Below, piece after piece: positions 36,382-45,496 of a stretch of DNA of 64,000 bases. Made by a program: the position numbers and the translations under genes. Source of the stretch: Mesobacillus subterraneus (lineage in GTDB: Bacteria; Bacillota; Bacilli; Bacillales; Cytobacillaceae); NCBI RefSeq assembly GCF_003937825.1, contig NZ_RSFW01000001.1, forward strand, positions 1 through 64,000, in the 5' to 3' direction. The notes under the pieces were generated by a model, which did not search any database, was not told where the DNA came from, and saw only the letters and a program-made list of their open reading frames with translations. Numbering within the stretch: the first letter of the stretch is position 1; the number at the start of each line of letters is the position of its first letter.

Positions 36382-36505
36382 AGAAAAGCGCAAGCGCCTT
36401 GCTTTGCCCCGACAAGCGCTGGAGGGCCGACCGGTGAAGTCGTTCTTTGACTTCATTGGGCGGACTGAAGCGACTCGAGGGGTTAGGCGCTGGAGCTAGA
36501 CAATT
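36382..36505. repeat. dispersed Bacillaceae intergenic repeat (about 124 bp)
   Basis: GCGCAAGCGCCTTGC...GACAAGCGCTGGAGG...GAAGTCGTTCTTTGACTTC...GGCGCTGGAGCTAGAC has internal inverted repeats that would fold into a multi-stem structure. I recognise this type of sequence as a common intergenic repeat of Bacillaceae; only one copy is in the window. It has higher GC than its surroundings. Confidence 0.65.
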
Positions 36506-36535
36506 CTCGATGTGAATTTTATTTTCTTATATGTC

Positions 36536-36570
36536 AAAAAAGGCTTCCCCAATCATCTTGGTGAAAGCCC
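36536..36570 (-). terminator. terminator of the sugar ABC transporter operon
   Basis: GGCTTTCACC/GGGGAAGCC stem (one bulge) followed on the minus strand by T6, 15 nt after the permease stop. Confidence 0.75.
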
Positions 36571-36584
36571 GCTAAAAGAGGCGG

Positions 36585-37760
36585 TTAGTGTCCTTTTCTT
36601 CTTGTCATAACGTCGAAGATTACAGCTAAGGCTAAAACGCCACCCTTAATCATATATTGATAGGAAATCCCTACACCCAGCAAGTTCATCCCGCTCGTTA
36701 AGGACGCCATTACGATCGCTCCGATGATGGCCCCTGTCACTTTACCTACCCCGCCTGCCGCAGATACACCGCCCACGTATGCTGCTGCGATGGCATCAAG
36801 TTCGAATAGGGTTCCAGCAGTTGTAGTTGCTGATTGAAGGCGAGAAGTAAATAGAATACCTGATAAAGCTGACAGCAAACCCATTGAACCGAATACAATG
36901 AACGTGATCTTGTTAACGTTGATCCCGCTTAAATGTGCGGCTTCCGGATTACTGCCGACTGCATAAATATGTCTTCCCATTACTGTCTTCGTTGTCAAGA
37001 AATGATAGACAAGCACAACTAATAAGATAATCATCACTGTCCAGGAGAAGCCATTATAGCCAGCTAAGATCCAGGTGATTGCCGCGATGATAGCCGAAAC
37101 GAACACAAGCTGCAAGATGAAGATCTGCTTTGAAACCACTTCAAAATTGTACTTAATTTTGTTCCGGCGATTGGATATGGCACTTAGGTTGTAAAATATT
37201 ATTCCAAGTACACCAATCAATAAAGAAAGCAAGTGTAGCCCGCTAATTTGCATAATAGATGGAATGTACCCATTTCCTATTGCATTAAATGCATCATTTT
37301 GAACGATAATCGTTCCAGACTTTTCTGTTACTTGCAGAATCGCACCGCGATAAATCAACCAGCCTGCCAGTGTTGCTACAAAGGCAGGAATCCCTATTTT
37401 TGCAACAAGAAAGCCCGTAAACAATCCAGCAATCGTTCCAAGTATCAAAATAACCGGAATCACAATATAAACAGGTAAACCATGCTGCATTAGAAGAATG
37501 GCCGCAATGGCTCCAAGAAAGCCTGCTAAAAACCCAATCGATAAGTCAATATGCCGAATGACAATGACCAGCATAACACCGACAGCAAGAACCGCAATAT
37601 AGCCGGCAGAATCTAGTAAGTTACTAATATTGCGAGAAGAAATAAATAAGCCATCTGTTAAAATTGTAAAGATGAGAAAGATGACAAACAAGGCAATGTA
37701 CATCCCGTAATCACGAATATTTTTACTGATTAACGTTTTCACGTCATTTATTAAAGTCAT
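36585..37760 (-). CDS. sugar ABC transporter permease (XylH/GguB-type)
   Basis: 391-aa permease with about ten to twelve hydrophobic segments. GYIAVLAVGVMLVIVIRHIDLSIG near the start and MGRHIYAVGSNPEAAHLSGI plus AAYVGGVSAAGGVGKVTGAIIG in the last third are hallmarks of the ribose/xylose permease family. Length matches the longer GguB/XylH branch. GAGG lies before the ATG. Third gene of an operon with binding protein and ATPase, 12 nt after the ATPase gene. Confidence 0.9.
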   Translation of the reverse strand: MTLINDVKTLISKNIRDYGMYIALFVIFLIFTILTDGLFISSRNISNLLDSAGYIAVLAVGVMLVIVIRHIDLSIGFLAGFLGAIAAILLMQHGLPVYIVIPVILILGTIAGLFTGFLVAKIGIPAFVATLAGWLIYRGAILQVTEKSGTIIVQNDAFNAIGNGYIPSIMQISGLHLLSLLIGVLGIIFYNLSAISNRRNKIKYNFEVVSKQIFILQLVFVSAIIAAITWILAGYNGFSWTVMIILLVVLVYHFLTTKTVMGRHIYAVGSNPEAAHLSGINVNKITFIVFGSMGLLSALSGILFTSRLQSATTTAGTLFELDAIAAAYVGGVSAAGGVGKVTGAIIGAIVMASLTSGMNLLGVGISYQYMIKGGVLALAVIFDVMTRRKGH

Positions 37761-37772
37761 TGGTTTAGCCTC

Positions 37773-39293
37773 CTATTGTGTTGCAAGTTGCATTATTTTT
37801 TCCTGGTCGGCTTTTTCTATTGGCAATTCGCCTTTGATTTCTCCTTCGGCCATGACATAAACTCTGTCACTCATTCCCAATACTTCACCAAGCTCAGAAG
37901 AAATCATGATGATACTCATTCCCTCTTCAATCAGCTTGTTCATCACCGTATAAATTTCAAATTTAGCGCCCACGTCAATCCCTCGGGTAGGCTCATCTAA
38001 TATTAGGAGTTTAGGGCCAACAAACAGCCACTTGCCTAGCGAAACTTTTTGCTGGTTACCACCGCTTAATTTGCCAACAAGCTGTTCTAAAGAAGAGGCT
38101 TTGATGTGCAATGAAGTTTTATAGCCATCTGCTACTTTAATCTCTTCATTGTCGTTGATGACTCCGTTGGCAGAAATTCCTTGTAAATTCGCGGCAGAAA
38201 TGTTGCTTTTAATATCCTGCAGTAAAAACAACCCATCCCCTTTACGATCCTCAGTAACATACGCAATTCCAGCTTTAATGGCCTCACTAGTATGTTTCAA
38301 AGCTTTTGGCATTCCATCCAGCAGTAAGTCACCTTGCAGCTTATAAGCTTTTGCGTTACCAAAGATACTTAGGGCAAGTTCCGTTCGGCCAGAGCCCATT
38401 AAGCCTGCCAAACCAATAATTTCACCTTTTTTAACATATAAATTTGCATTCTTCACTACATGTCTGCCAAGCTTTTGGTCATACGCAGACCAATTCTTTA
38501 ACTCAAGTACCTTTTCTTCATACGACTTCTTCGCGCGTTTCGGATAAATATCCTGAATTTCACGTCCAACCATATTTTTTATAATCGTATTTTCTGTTAT
38601 CTCACCTTTGGAAGCATCAAGGGTTCTGATCGTTTGCCCATCGCGAATAACAGTCGCGCTATCTGCTATTGAAATGACTTCCTTCAACTTATGGGAAATC
38701 ATAATGCAGGTAATCCCTTGTTTTCTGAGTTCGTCCAGTAAGTTTAATAAATTCTCACTGTCGTCCTCATTTAAAGCTGCAGTCGGTTCATCGAGAATGA
38801 GAAGCTTTACGTCTTTACTTAACGCTTTGGCAATTTCGATTAACTGACGTTTCCCTACTCCTAAATCTTTCACAAGTGTCTCCGGGTTAACGTCAAGATT
38901 AACTTTCTCAAGCAGTTTTTTTGCTTCAACAATCGTCTCATTCCAGTCAATAAAAGCCCCTTGCTTGATTTCATTGCCAGCAAATATATTTTCATAAACT
39001 GTGAGATCAGGAAATAACGCTAGCTCCTGGTAAATGATAACGATACCAGCATTTACACTATCGGTAATCTTATTAAATTGCTGTACCTTACCTTCGTAAA
39101 CAATATCCCCTTCATAAGTCCCGTAAGGATAAACCCCGCTAAGCACTTTCATCAGAGTCGATTTCCCAGCCCCATTTTCTCCGACCAGGCAGTGGATTTC
39201 ACCCTTCTTCACTTTGAAATTGACATTGTCGAGCGCCTTGACTCCTGTGAATTCCTTCGAAATCTGCTTCATCTCCAGAATATATTCGCTCAT
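37773..39293 (-). CDS. sugar ABC transporter ATPase (XylG/GguA-type)
   Basis: 506-aa tandem ABC ATPase. The first domain has GENGAGKSTLMKVLSG and LDEPTAALNEDD; the second has a degenerate Walker A (GLMGSGRTELALSIFG), the signature LSGGNQQKVSLGKWL and LDEPTRGIDVGAKFEIY, as in monosaccharide importers. GGAGGG suits the ATG at 39293 (MSEYILEMKQ); the TTG at 39308 reads through that site. It energises the permease encoded next. Confidence 0.92.
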   Translation of the reverse strand: MSEYILEMKQISKEFTGVKALDNVNFKVKKGEIHCLVGENGAGKSTLMKVLSGVYPYGTYEGDIVYEGKVQQFNKITDSVNAGIVIIYQELALFPDLTVYENIFAGNEIKQGAFIDWNETIVEAKKLLEKVNLDVNPETLVKDLGVGKRQLIEIAKALSKDVKLLILDEPTAALNEDDSENLLNLLDELRKQGITCIMISHKLKEVISIADSATVIRDGQTIRTLDASKGEITENTIIKNMVGREIQDIYPKRAKKSYEEKVLELKNWSAYDQKLGRHVVKNANLYVKKGEIIGLAGLMGSGRTELALSIFGNAKAYKLQGDLLLDGMPKALKHTSEAIKAGIAYVTEDRKGDGLFLLQDIKSNISAANLQGISANGVINDNEEIKVADGYKTSLHIKASSLEQLVGKLSGGNQQKVSLGKWLFVGPKLLILDEPTRGIDVGAKFEIYTVMNKLIEEGMSIIMISSELGEVLGMSDRVYVMAEGEIKGELPIEKADQEKIMQLATQ

Positions 39294-39325
39294 CCTCATT
39301 CCCTCCAACCAAACAGCTATAATAA

Positions 39326-39362
39326 CTGCGTGATCGCAATCTAATTGAATACGATCACGCAG
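39326..39362 (-). promoter_or_regulatory. intercistronic stem-loop after the binding-protein gene
   Basis: CTGCGTGATCG/CGATCACGCAG, a perfect 11-bp stem with a 15-nt loop, 10 nt after the stop and without T-run. Such hairpins usually protect the 3' end of the abundant binding-protein message while allowing partial read-through to the ATPase and permease genes. Confidence 0.65.
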
Positions 39363-39371
39363 CTCTACTTT

Positions 39372-40481
39372 TTACAGTCCTTTAAACTCACTAGCTTCGT
39401 AGTATTCTGAATCAATCAGTTCTTTCTTAACGTTCTCTTCGTCTACCACAATCACGTCTGTTTGTTTCGCCTTCACATCGACTTTTCCATTGTTGTAAGA
39501 ACCAGTTGTAGCTGGTTTTTTATCATCCAGGATGTCGATCGCCATATCAATTGCGTCTGCAACCAGTGTTCTTACATCTTTAAATACCGTCATAGATTGC
39601 TTGCCATCGATGATGTATTGAATAGAAGCTTTCTCTGCATCTTGACCTGTTACCACGAAACTAGAAATGTCAGAATCCGTTCCGAATACATCTGCAATCG
39701 AACGGGCAGTTCCATCATTCGGAGCTAGTACCGCTACATCACCCTTTAGATTCGCAGCTGCAGCAGTTAAGTGTGTTTGTGCTTTATTTTTCGCTTCGTT
39801 TGGATCCCAGTTTGTTGTTACCTGACCAAGGATTTTTCCTAACTCATCGCGAGTAAGTTCTTGCTTATCTTTTAATGCCTCTGCTTCTGAAGAGTTAGCG
39901 ATTACAAAAGTGCCGTCTGCAATCTTCGGCTGAAGAACTTTCCAAGCACCTTCGAAAAATAAGAACGCATTGTTATCAGAAGAAGCGCCCGCATAAAGGT
40001 ACAACGGGACATTTTTGCCTTCTGCACTGTCTATTAGGTATTGACCTTGAGCAGCACCTACTGCCAGGCTATCAAACGTTACATAATAATCGATTGCATC
40101 TGTTTCTGTAATTAAACGGTCATAAGCTATAACGGTTACTCCTTCTTTTTTTGCAGCTTCTACAGCAGAACCAGCTGCTGCACCATCATGAGGAGCAATA
40201 ATTAATACTTCAATACCTTTATTAAGCAAAGTTTCTACATTTTCTTTTTCCTTTGCCGAAGAACCCTGGCTGAATAAAATTTCCGTCGTGTAATCAGAAT
40301 CAGCTAAAGCATCTTTAAAGCGCTGCTCATCTTGCACCCATCTCGGCTCATCCTTCGTCGGAAGAACAATTCCTACACTCACTTTACTGCTTCCGCCAGT
40401 TGTTCCGCTGCATGCAGCCAGCATCCCAGTTAACACTGTCATAACAATCAAAACAGAAAATAACTTCCAAACTTTTTTCAC
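39372..40481 (-). CDS. sugar ABC transporter substrate-binding lipoprotein (ChvE/XylF-type)
   Basis: 369-aa lipoprotein with a lipobox ending LAAC (about residue 24). The type I binding fold shows VGIVLPTKDEPRWVQDEQRF, EVLIIAPHDGAAAGSAV, VIAYDRLITETDAIDYYVTFD, LYAGASSDNNAFLFFEGA, VAVLAPNDGTARSI and VVTGQDAEKASIQYI, the ChvE-type multiple-monosaccharide pattern. First gene of the transporter operon, led by a cre site at 40549-40562. Likely ligands are aldoses such as xylose, arabinose or galactose; the adjacent XylFII-like sensor favours a pentose. Confidence 0.9.
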   Translation of the reverse strand: MKKVWKLFSVLIVMTVLTGMLAACSGTTGGSSKVSVGIVLPTKDEPRWVQDEQRFKDALADSDYTTEILFSQGSSAKEKENVETLLNKGIEVLIIAPHDGAAAGSAVEAAKKEGVTVIAYDRLITETDAIDYYVTFDSLAVGAAQGQYLIDSAEGKNVPLYLYAGASSDNNAFLFFEGAWKVLQPKIADGTFVIANSSEAEALKDKQELTRDELGKILGQVTTNWDPNEAKNKAQTHLTAAAANLKGDVAVLAPNDGTARSIADVFGTDSDISSFVVTGQDAEKASIQYIIDGKQSMTVFKDVRTLVADAIDMAIDILDDKKPATTGSYNNGKVDVKAKQTDVIVVDEENVKKELIDSEYYEASEFKGL

Positions 40482-40548
40482 TAATATTTCCCCCTTTAAA
40501 GGTGAATTTTATTTGCTACAATTCCATCATATAGCGGACTATTCACTT

Positions 40549-40562
40549 TGAAAGCGTTAACA
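40549..40562. promoter_or_regulatory. CcpA cre site before the sugar transporter operon
   Basis: TGAAAGCGTTAACA fits the cre consensus TGNAANCGNTNNCA at every fixed position. It lies 68 nt before the binding-protein start, so glucose repression through CcpA is likely. Confidence 0.75.
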
Positions 40563-40721
40563 TATAGTAATCTTTTATTATCTTCTATACTTTTTTTGCT
40601 TTTCTGAAAAAAGTGCACATCAGTTATTCGCAGTTTCTTAAATCGCTTTGCAAAAAAGCTGTTGTTATTACCACTTGAGTGCACCGACACATATTTTTCA
40701 TCATGAAACAAGCGTACGCGA

Positions 40722-40761
40722 AAAAAGCACAATAGCTGTGTTACCAGCTGATCGTGCTTTT
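40722..40761. terminator. strong hairpin upstream of the sugar operon
   Basis: AAAAGCACAATAGCTG/CAGCTGATCGTGCTTTT stem with T-runs on both sides. It shields the sugar operon from sstT transcription, as a second terminator. Confidence 0.7.
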
Positions 40762-40805
40762 GGGTGAGGACATATCAATATAAATGCATCCACTTGCCTA
40801 AAATT

Positions 40806-40833
40806 AAAGCAGGAACCTTTTCGGTTCCTGCTT
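40806..40833 (-). terminator. sstT terminator
   Basis: GCAGGAACC/GGTTCCTGC stem with TTTT loop, 27 nt after the sstT stop. Confidence 0.8.
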
Positions 40834-40859
40834 GCTAGTGAATTTAAATTACGGTCATA

Positions 40860-42104
40860 TTATGAAGCCTTCTTAATTTCAATTGTTTTTCCTTCTTCAC
40901 GCCATTTCTTGAATTCGACTGCGGCTGTGAACAAGACGTCTGTTGATGAGTTAAGGGCTGTTTCAAAGGAGTCCTGCAGAACACCAATGATGAAGCCTAC
41001 TGCCACCACTTGCATCGCGACATCATTCGGGATGCCGAACAAGCTGGATGCGAGCGGGATCAGCAACAGGGAACCGCCGGCAACGCCTGAAGCACCAGCA
41101 GCACTGATTGCAGCCATGACACTTAGAATGACGGCAGTCGGCAGATCCACTTGAATGCCCAGCGTATGGACAGCAGCCAGTGTCATAACGGAGATGGTCA
41201 CAGCAGCTCCAGCCATATTGATGGTTGCTCCCAATGGAATGGAAACAGAATAGGAGTCCTTATTCAGTCCTAAGTTTTCGCATATTTTAATATTCACAGG
41301 GATATTTGAAGCTGAACTGCGAGTAAAGAATGCGGTAATGCCACTTTCTCTTAAACATTTTAGAACAAGTGGATATGGATTTTGCCTGATCAATGAGAAC
41401 ACGATGATCGGATTGACTACTAGGGCCACAACGAGCATGCAGCCGATCAGGACGGCAAGCAATTTTCCATAGCCCAGCAATGAACTGATTCCGTTTGTCG
41501 TAATCGATTCAAATACAAGACCCATGATGCCAAGCGGCGCGAATTTGATCACCCAGGCAACGATTTTCGACATAGCATCGGCTAAATTCCCAATAACCGT
41601 TTTTGTTGAATCAGCTGCACCCTTCAGAGCAAAGCCGATCAGGGCCGCCCAGGCTAAAATACCGATATAATTTGCATTTATAATAGCGTTAACTGGATTG
41701 TCTACAATGTTGAGCAATAAGGTTCTTAGGACTTCTACCACACTTCCTGGAGGCCTCATGCCCTCGGCGCCAGCTGTAAGCTTCAAGCTCACCGGGAACA
41801 TGAAACTAGCAATAACCGCAATAAGCCCGGCTGCGAACGTTCCTAAAAGATATAAAGAAATAATCGTTTTCATGTTAGTTTTTTGCCCGCGTTTATGCTG
41901 GACAATCGCCGACATAACCAAGAATAATACTAATACAGGAGCAACTGCTTTCAGGGCTCCTACAAACAGAGACCCTAAAATCGCAACCGGCTTTGCAAGC
42001 TCAGGAATCGTTAATGCGAGAACCACACCAATTACCAAACCCGCAATAATCTGTTTCACCAGGCTTACTTGATTCCACTTCCTCAGTAAATCTTTCATCG
42101 TCAT
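40860..42104 (-). CDS. sstT: serine/threonine:sodium symporter
   Basis: 414-aa dicarboxylate/amino acid:cation symporter (SLC1 fold). The long SstT branch is recognised by [20 protein letters not shown] at the start, [20 protein letters not shown] (serine-rich hairpin 1), [20 protein letters not shown] and [20 protein letters not shown] near the end. It imports serine and threonine with Na+. GGGGGAGATG precedes the ATG. Monocistronic. Upstream 42105-42531 there is one repeat half-unit, a terminator and a gene fossil; no intact gene. Confidence 0.92.
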   Translation of the reverse strand: MTMKDLLRKWNQVSLVKQIIAGLVIGVVLALTIPELAKPVAILGSLFVGALKAVAPVLVLFLVMSAIVQHKRGQKTNMKTIISLYLLGTFAAGLIAVIASFMFPVSLKLTAGAEGMRPPGSVVEVLRTLLLNIVDNPVNAIINANYIGILAWAALIGFALKGAADSTKTVIGNLADAMSKIVAWVIKFAPLGIMGLVFESITTNGISSLLGYGKLLAVLIGCMLVVALVVNPIIVFSLIRQNPYPLVLKCLRESGITAFFTRSSASNIPVNIKICENLGLNKDSYSVSIPLGATINMAGAAVTISVMTLAAVHTLGIQVDLPTAVILSVMAAISAAGASGVAGGSLLLIPLASSLFGIPNDVAMQVVAVGFIIGVLQDSFETALNSSTDVLFTAAVEFKKWREEGKTIEIKKAS

Positions 42105-42345
42105 CTCCCCCTCAAATCATCTCTCTGCCATCCACTTTTTAGCATTTGTTTGCAAGAGGCGCTTGTCCTCTGCAAAAATACAATTGTCCTTGTTTCGTGT
42201 ATTATAGACGCTAAAATGGTATATTACAATATAAAAATATCAATACACGAAAAGTTCTAATTATTCAAATACTCAGTTAATCATACTATAACTAGCTTTG
42301 AACTGTTAATAGTTCATTATTCCCATCAAAGCAAAGGGGTGGGGC

Positions 42346-42374
42346 AAAACAGAGGGACGGTTCTTGTGTTTTTA
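42346..42374. repeat. solo GGGACGGTTCT half-unit
   Basis: AAAACAGAGGGACGGTTCTTGTGTTTTT between sstT and the dus gene. Confidence 0.75.
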
Positions 42375-42397
42375 TCTAAAAGCGGGTTTGGACGTAA

Positions 42398-42428
42398 AAA
42401 GGCCTCATCCCAAAAGGATAAGGCTGTT
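42398..42428 (-). terminator. CCTTATCC-family terminator
   Basis: GCCTTATCC/GGATGAGGCC stem with TTTTTA on the minus strand, downstream of the dus gene. Confidence 0.65.
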
Positions 42429-42433
42429 CTACT

Positions 42434-42500
42434 TAATCTAATTCTATTTTTGCTTCACACTCAATGAATGCGGTTCAATACCACCTTCACAGTCGTTTTT
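42434..42500 (-). pseudogene. fossil of an rlmCD-like gene 3' end
   Basis: TAATTCTATTTTTGCTTCACACTC aligns with the last bases of rlmCD (TAACTCTACCAGCGCCACACACTC at 50493) and, on the minus strand, reads ECEAKIEL where rlmCD reads GECVALVEL. The remnant has stops and no start. Similar fossils are at 43745, 44461 and 48883. Confidence 0.45.
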
Positions 42501-42531
42501 AAAAAAGTCATCCTACGCTTTTGCCTTGGGC

Positions 42532-43515
42532 TTACTGCCCGCCGACTTCTTCAAAATTCTTTGAAGCAAAGATATCAAGCAATTCACGAACTTCATCTGT
42601 TGACTTTGTACTCATTAATTGATTTCTTAATTCACTTGCCCCGCGGAAACCTTTGACATAAATCTTAAAAAAGCGATGCAAAGCCGTGAACGGCCGCAGT
42701 TCTAAATGCGAATACTTATCATGAAGATCCATATGCAATCGTAAGAGATCCAACAATTCCTGACTGCTATGTTCTTTCTTCTCTTTTTCAAAGGCGAATG
42801 GATTATGGAAAATCCCGCGGCCAATCATAACCCCATCAACCCCATATTGTTCAGCAAGCTTCAAGCCAGTCTGGCGGTCAGTAATATCCCCATTAATTGT
42901 CAGAAGGGTATCCGGTGCCACCTCGTCACGGAGTTTCTTAATCTCCGGGATCAACTCCCAATGAGCAGGTACTTTGCTCATTTCATCCCTTGTACGCAAA
43001 TGAATGGAAAGATTGGCAATGTCTTGTTCCAATACATGTCTCAGCCAGTCCTGCCATTCGTCTATCTCCGAGAAGCCGAGCCTTGTCTTGACACTTACAG
43101 GCAACCCGCCTGCCTTTGCCGCCTGGATTAACTCTGCCGCAACATCCGGTCGGCGGATCAGCCCGCTTCCCTTTCCGTTCTGCGTCACATTAGGGACAGG
43201 ACAGCCCATATTGATATCCAGACCCTTGAAACCCATTTCCGCCATCCCAATACTCATTTTCCGGAAGTTTTCAGGCTTGTCCCCCCAGATATGGGCGACA
43301 ATTGGCTGTTCATCCTCTGTAAAAGTCAAACGCCCACGCACACTCTTGATTCCAGCAGGATGACAATAACTCTCCGAATTCGTAAACTCAGTAAAAAACA
43401 CATCCGGTCTCGCTGCTTCACTCACAACATGACGAAAAACAACATCCGTCACTTCTTCCATTGGTGCCAATATAAAAAATGGCCGTGGTAAATCACGCCA
43501 AAAATTCTCTTTCAT
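42532..43515 (-). CDS. tRNA-dihydrouridine synthase
   Basis: 327-aa FMN-dependent enzyme reducing uridine in tRNA. The TIM barrel opens with [12 protein letters not shown]; catalytic Cys105 is in [23 protein letters not shown] phosphate contact is in [15 protein letters not shown], and the C-terminal helical RNA-binding domain follows. I chose the ATG at 43515 ([13 protein letters not shown]), which aligns with the family; the TTG at 43527 is the alternative and no ribosome site is ideal. Bacteria of this group have Dus1/DusB types; subtype not assigned. Confidence 0.9.
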   Translation of the reverse strand: MKENFWRDLPRPFFILAPMEEVTDVVFRHVVSEAARPDVFFTEFTNSESYCHPAGIKSVRGRLTFTEDEQPIVAHIWGDKPENFRKMSIGMAEMGFKGLDINMGCPVPNVTQNGKGSGLIRRPDVAAELIQAAKAGGLPVSVKTRLGFSEIDEWQDWLRHVLEQDIANLSIHLRTRDEMSKVPAHWELIPEIKKLRDEVAPDTLLTINGDITDRQTGLKLAEQYGVDGVMIGRGIFHNPFAFEKEKKEHSSQELLDLLRLHMDLHDKYSHLELRPFTALHRFFKIYVKGFRGASELRNQLMSTKSTDEVRELLDIFASKNFEEVGGQ

Positions 43516-43648
43516 TGCTTGATTCAAATCCTCTCATTAAGGGATACCAGGCAAACCCCTGATCCCAAAATTAAAAAGCAGAATACTCCTGCTCCATTTA
43601 CACTTATACCATGCCTAAGTACTTTTTATCAAACTGAAAAGCCAGGAA

Positions 43649-43674
43649 AAACACAGGGACGGTTCTTGTGTTTT
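43649..43674. repeat. solo GGGACGGTTCT half-unit
   Basis: AAAACACAGGGACGGTTCTTGTGTTTT upstream of the dus gene. Confidence 0.8.
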
Positions 43675-43696
43675 CAGTCGCGGAACGAATGAGCAA

Positions 43697-43729
43697 GAAA
43701 AAAACCTTATCCATTTAGAGATAAGGTTG
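43697..43729 (-). terminator. CCTTATCC-family terminator of the DUF2975 gene
   Basis: AACCTTATC/GATAAGGTT stem followed on the minus strand by TTTTTTTC. Between it and the coding end is a short rlmCD-like fossil (43745-43775, reading LRVAKIE). Confidence 0.75.
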
Positions 43730-43784
43730 GTTGTTCGGCTTATAATTATTCAATTTTTGCCACTCTCAACTTGGGTATGGTTTT

Positions 43785-44261
43785 TCAAATTGTCAAATCA
43801 TTTTCTGACTTCAGATTCAGCACATTATTCAATAGCTGTTGAAGAACAGCCGTAAAGACCATACTAACAATAGAGGTTAATACTATGACTAATCCGAGTA
43901 TTGCAATACCAGGGTGTAAAGCATCTTGTGTTCCAAGTATGATCATTCCTAATACATATAAGAAACTAATGGTACTTGCACAGTATTTTATTATCCCTAA
44001 TGAATTTACTGCTACCTCCGAAAAAGCATTATTTTTTTCAATATAGCTTAACAGTTTTAGTGCTTGAGATAGGGCATAGAAAAATGGGATCGCTGTCAGG
44101 TACAAACCGATTAGAACTGGATACTGCAGGTAAGCAAGCTCTGGATTCATTTCCGCGGAATCCTTTGCAAGTGACGGCAAAGCAAACACACATAAACTGA
44201 GGATCACTACTCCTATAACGCAGACAGCTACCTTTAACAAAGTAATCTTTCCCTGTTCCAT
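43785..44261 (-). CDS. DUF2975 membrane protein (YoaS-like)
   Basis: 158-aa protein with four hydrophobic segments; the pattern LSLCVFALPSLAKD, YPVLIGLYLTAIPFFYALSQALKLL and NNAFSEVAVNSLGIIKYCA is typical of DUF2975. GGAGG five nt before the ATG at 44261 sets the start. Relatives are often followed by a small Cro/CI-type regulator gene (YozG); here that partner is absent and a gene fossil takes its place. A perfect 9-1-9 palindrome lies 45 nt upstream and may be its operator. Function unknown. Confidence 0.85.
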   Translation of the reverse strand: MEQGKITLLKVAVCVIGVVILSLCVFALPSLAKDSAEMNPELAYLQYPVLIGLYLTAIPFFYALSQALKLLSYIEKNNAFSEVAVNSLGIIKYCASTISFLYVLGMIILGTQDALHPGIAILGLVIVLTSIVSMVFTAVLQQLLNNVLNLKSENDLTI

Positions 44262-44305
44262 AAATACCTCCACTTTTTTCCTTTTATCCATATCCTAATT
44301 CATTA

Positions 44306-44324
44306 TTTATTGATTATCAATAAA
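44306..44324. promoter_or_regulatory. perfect 19-bp palindrome, candidate operator of the DUF2975 gene
   Basis: TTTATTGAT-T-ATCAATAAA, 45-63 nt before the start codon. It is A/T rich, but the symmetry is complete and includes a G/C pair. Confidence 0.45.
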
Positions 44325-44424
44325 TTTTTATTAATAAGTAATTTATTTTTACTGATTTAAGCTCCCATCACGTTTTTACACTTGTGATTATAATGGTAAG
44401 GATCTCGTCTCTCCTTTAATACAC

Positions 44425-44458
44425 AAAAAAACCTTATCCAGCCAAATGGATAAGGTTC
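44425..44458 (-). terminator. CCTTATCC-family terminator of the acetate transporter gene
   Basis: AACCTTATCC/GGATAAGGTT stem followed on the minus strand by TTTTTTTGTG. Confidence 0.8.
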
Positions 44459-44460
44459 TA

Positions 44461-44496
44461 ACTAACTCTATTTTCGCCACACACTCACATGTCCGG
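44461..44496 (-). pseudogene. fossil of an rlmCD-like gene 3' end
   Basis: TAACTCTATTTTCGCCACACACTCACATG is the closest of the four fossils to the true rlmCD end (TAACTCTACCAGCGCCACACACTCCCCATG) and reads CECVAKIEL on the minus strand. It lies directly against the CCTTATCC terminator. Confidence 0.5.
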
Positions 44497-44540
44497 TGTG
44501 TATGTGTTAACACATTCAATGCAAGTGAAATCAATTTCAA

Positions 44541-45194
44541 TTACGCAGCTATTTTTTCATTTTCTTTTTCATTGTTATTCTTAAACACACGGAACGGCTT
44601 GCCTACCGGTAAGACTACTTGTCCAAAATGAATATTTAAAACCGCTGCAGCAGAACCATAGAATGAAAGTAAAGCAATCAATAATTCTGAGATAGCCGCC
44701 AGCATATGTGAGAATTCATACATGATATTAAATGAACTTAATGACAACCCGATAAATAGGAAATCAATCAGTACAAAAATGAAGAACAGAACCTTATGAG
44801 TCGCCATGGCACCGACTGTCATGAACAAGCTAAAGATCAAATAACCTGCGAATGCAACACCCAACTGTTTAGGATCTGCAGCTGCAAGTAAATTTTCACC
44901 AAAAGCCCCGGATTGAATCAGCCATGTTGTCCCCACTCCAAACCAGAATAAGCCAAAGGCACCGAAAGCTGTTGTACCAAATACATTATTATGCTTAGAA
45001 TCCATAAGGGCTGCGATTAACTGTGCCAGGCCCCCCAGAAAGAATGCCCATGGCAATATTAACGCGGTTCCTTCTGTCAATCCTAATTTTTGTGATGAGG
45101 CTACAAGGGTTACCATTGCCAAACCAAACAACCCCAGGGCAGAAGGATCTGCGGTTACTACTTTTACAGAAGTATGATTTTGATGATCATTCAT
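44541..45194 (-). CDS. acetate uptake transporter (GPR1/FUN34/YaaH family)
   Basis: 217-aa transporter with six hydrophobic segments and the family opening ADPSALGLFGLAMVTLVASS; AFFLGGLAQLIAALMDSKHNNVFGTTAFGAFGLFW carries the conserved glycine motif. Related proteins (SatP) import acetate or succinate. GGAGG lies 9 nt before the ATG at 45194. A cre site (45265-45278) lies 71 nt upstream, fitting glucose repression. Monocistronic with its own terminator. Confidence 0.9.
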   Translation of the reverse strand: MNDHQNHTSVKVVTADPSALGLFGLAMVTLVASSQKLGLTEGTALILPWAFFLGGLAQLIAALMDSKHNNVFGTTAFGAFGLFWFGVGTTWLIQSGAFGENLLAAADPKQLGVAFAGYLIFSLFMTVGAMATHKVLFFIFVLIDFLFIGLSLSSFNIMYEFSHMLAAISELLIALLSFYGSAAAVLNIHFGQVVLPVGKPFRVFKNNNEKENEKIAA

Positions 45195-45264
45195 AAGATG
45201 TGTATTTCCTCCTTAGTAATATAGCTTACTAAGGTTACATAAAAATACCTCTATTGTCTATATG

Positions 45265-45278
45265 TGAAATCGTTATCA
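45265..45278. promoter_or_regulatory. CcpA cre site before the acetate transporter gene
   Basis: TGAAATCGTTATCA fits TGNAANCGNTNNCA. Second cre in the window, also upstream of a carbon uptake gene. Confidence 0.65.
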
Positions 45279-45362
45279 TTTAAAATTTTCCTTATCCCAA
45301 ATAATGGTTAAATTTTGTTCTTCACGAAATACCATTTAATTTAGGGAATTCTCGGTACTAAA

Positions 45363-45392
45363 CAAGCCCTATCCACCAAAGGGTAAGGCTCT
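45363..45392 (-). terminator. CCTTATCC-family terminator
   Basis: AGCCTTACCC/GGGATAGGGCTT-type stem (minus strand), weakly supported tail; downstream of the DUF429 gene. Confidence 0.6.
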
Positions 45393-45496
45393 CCTAATTT
45401 TAAGATCATTCCACAAAACCAATAGCATCGATGGCATATTTAGAATGGCAATGATTAACATATTTTTCTCATGCTTACGGCTAACTACTGATGGTT

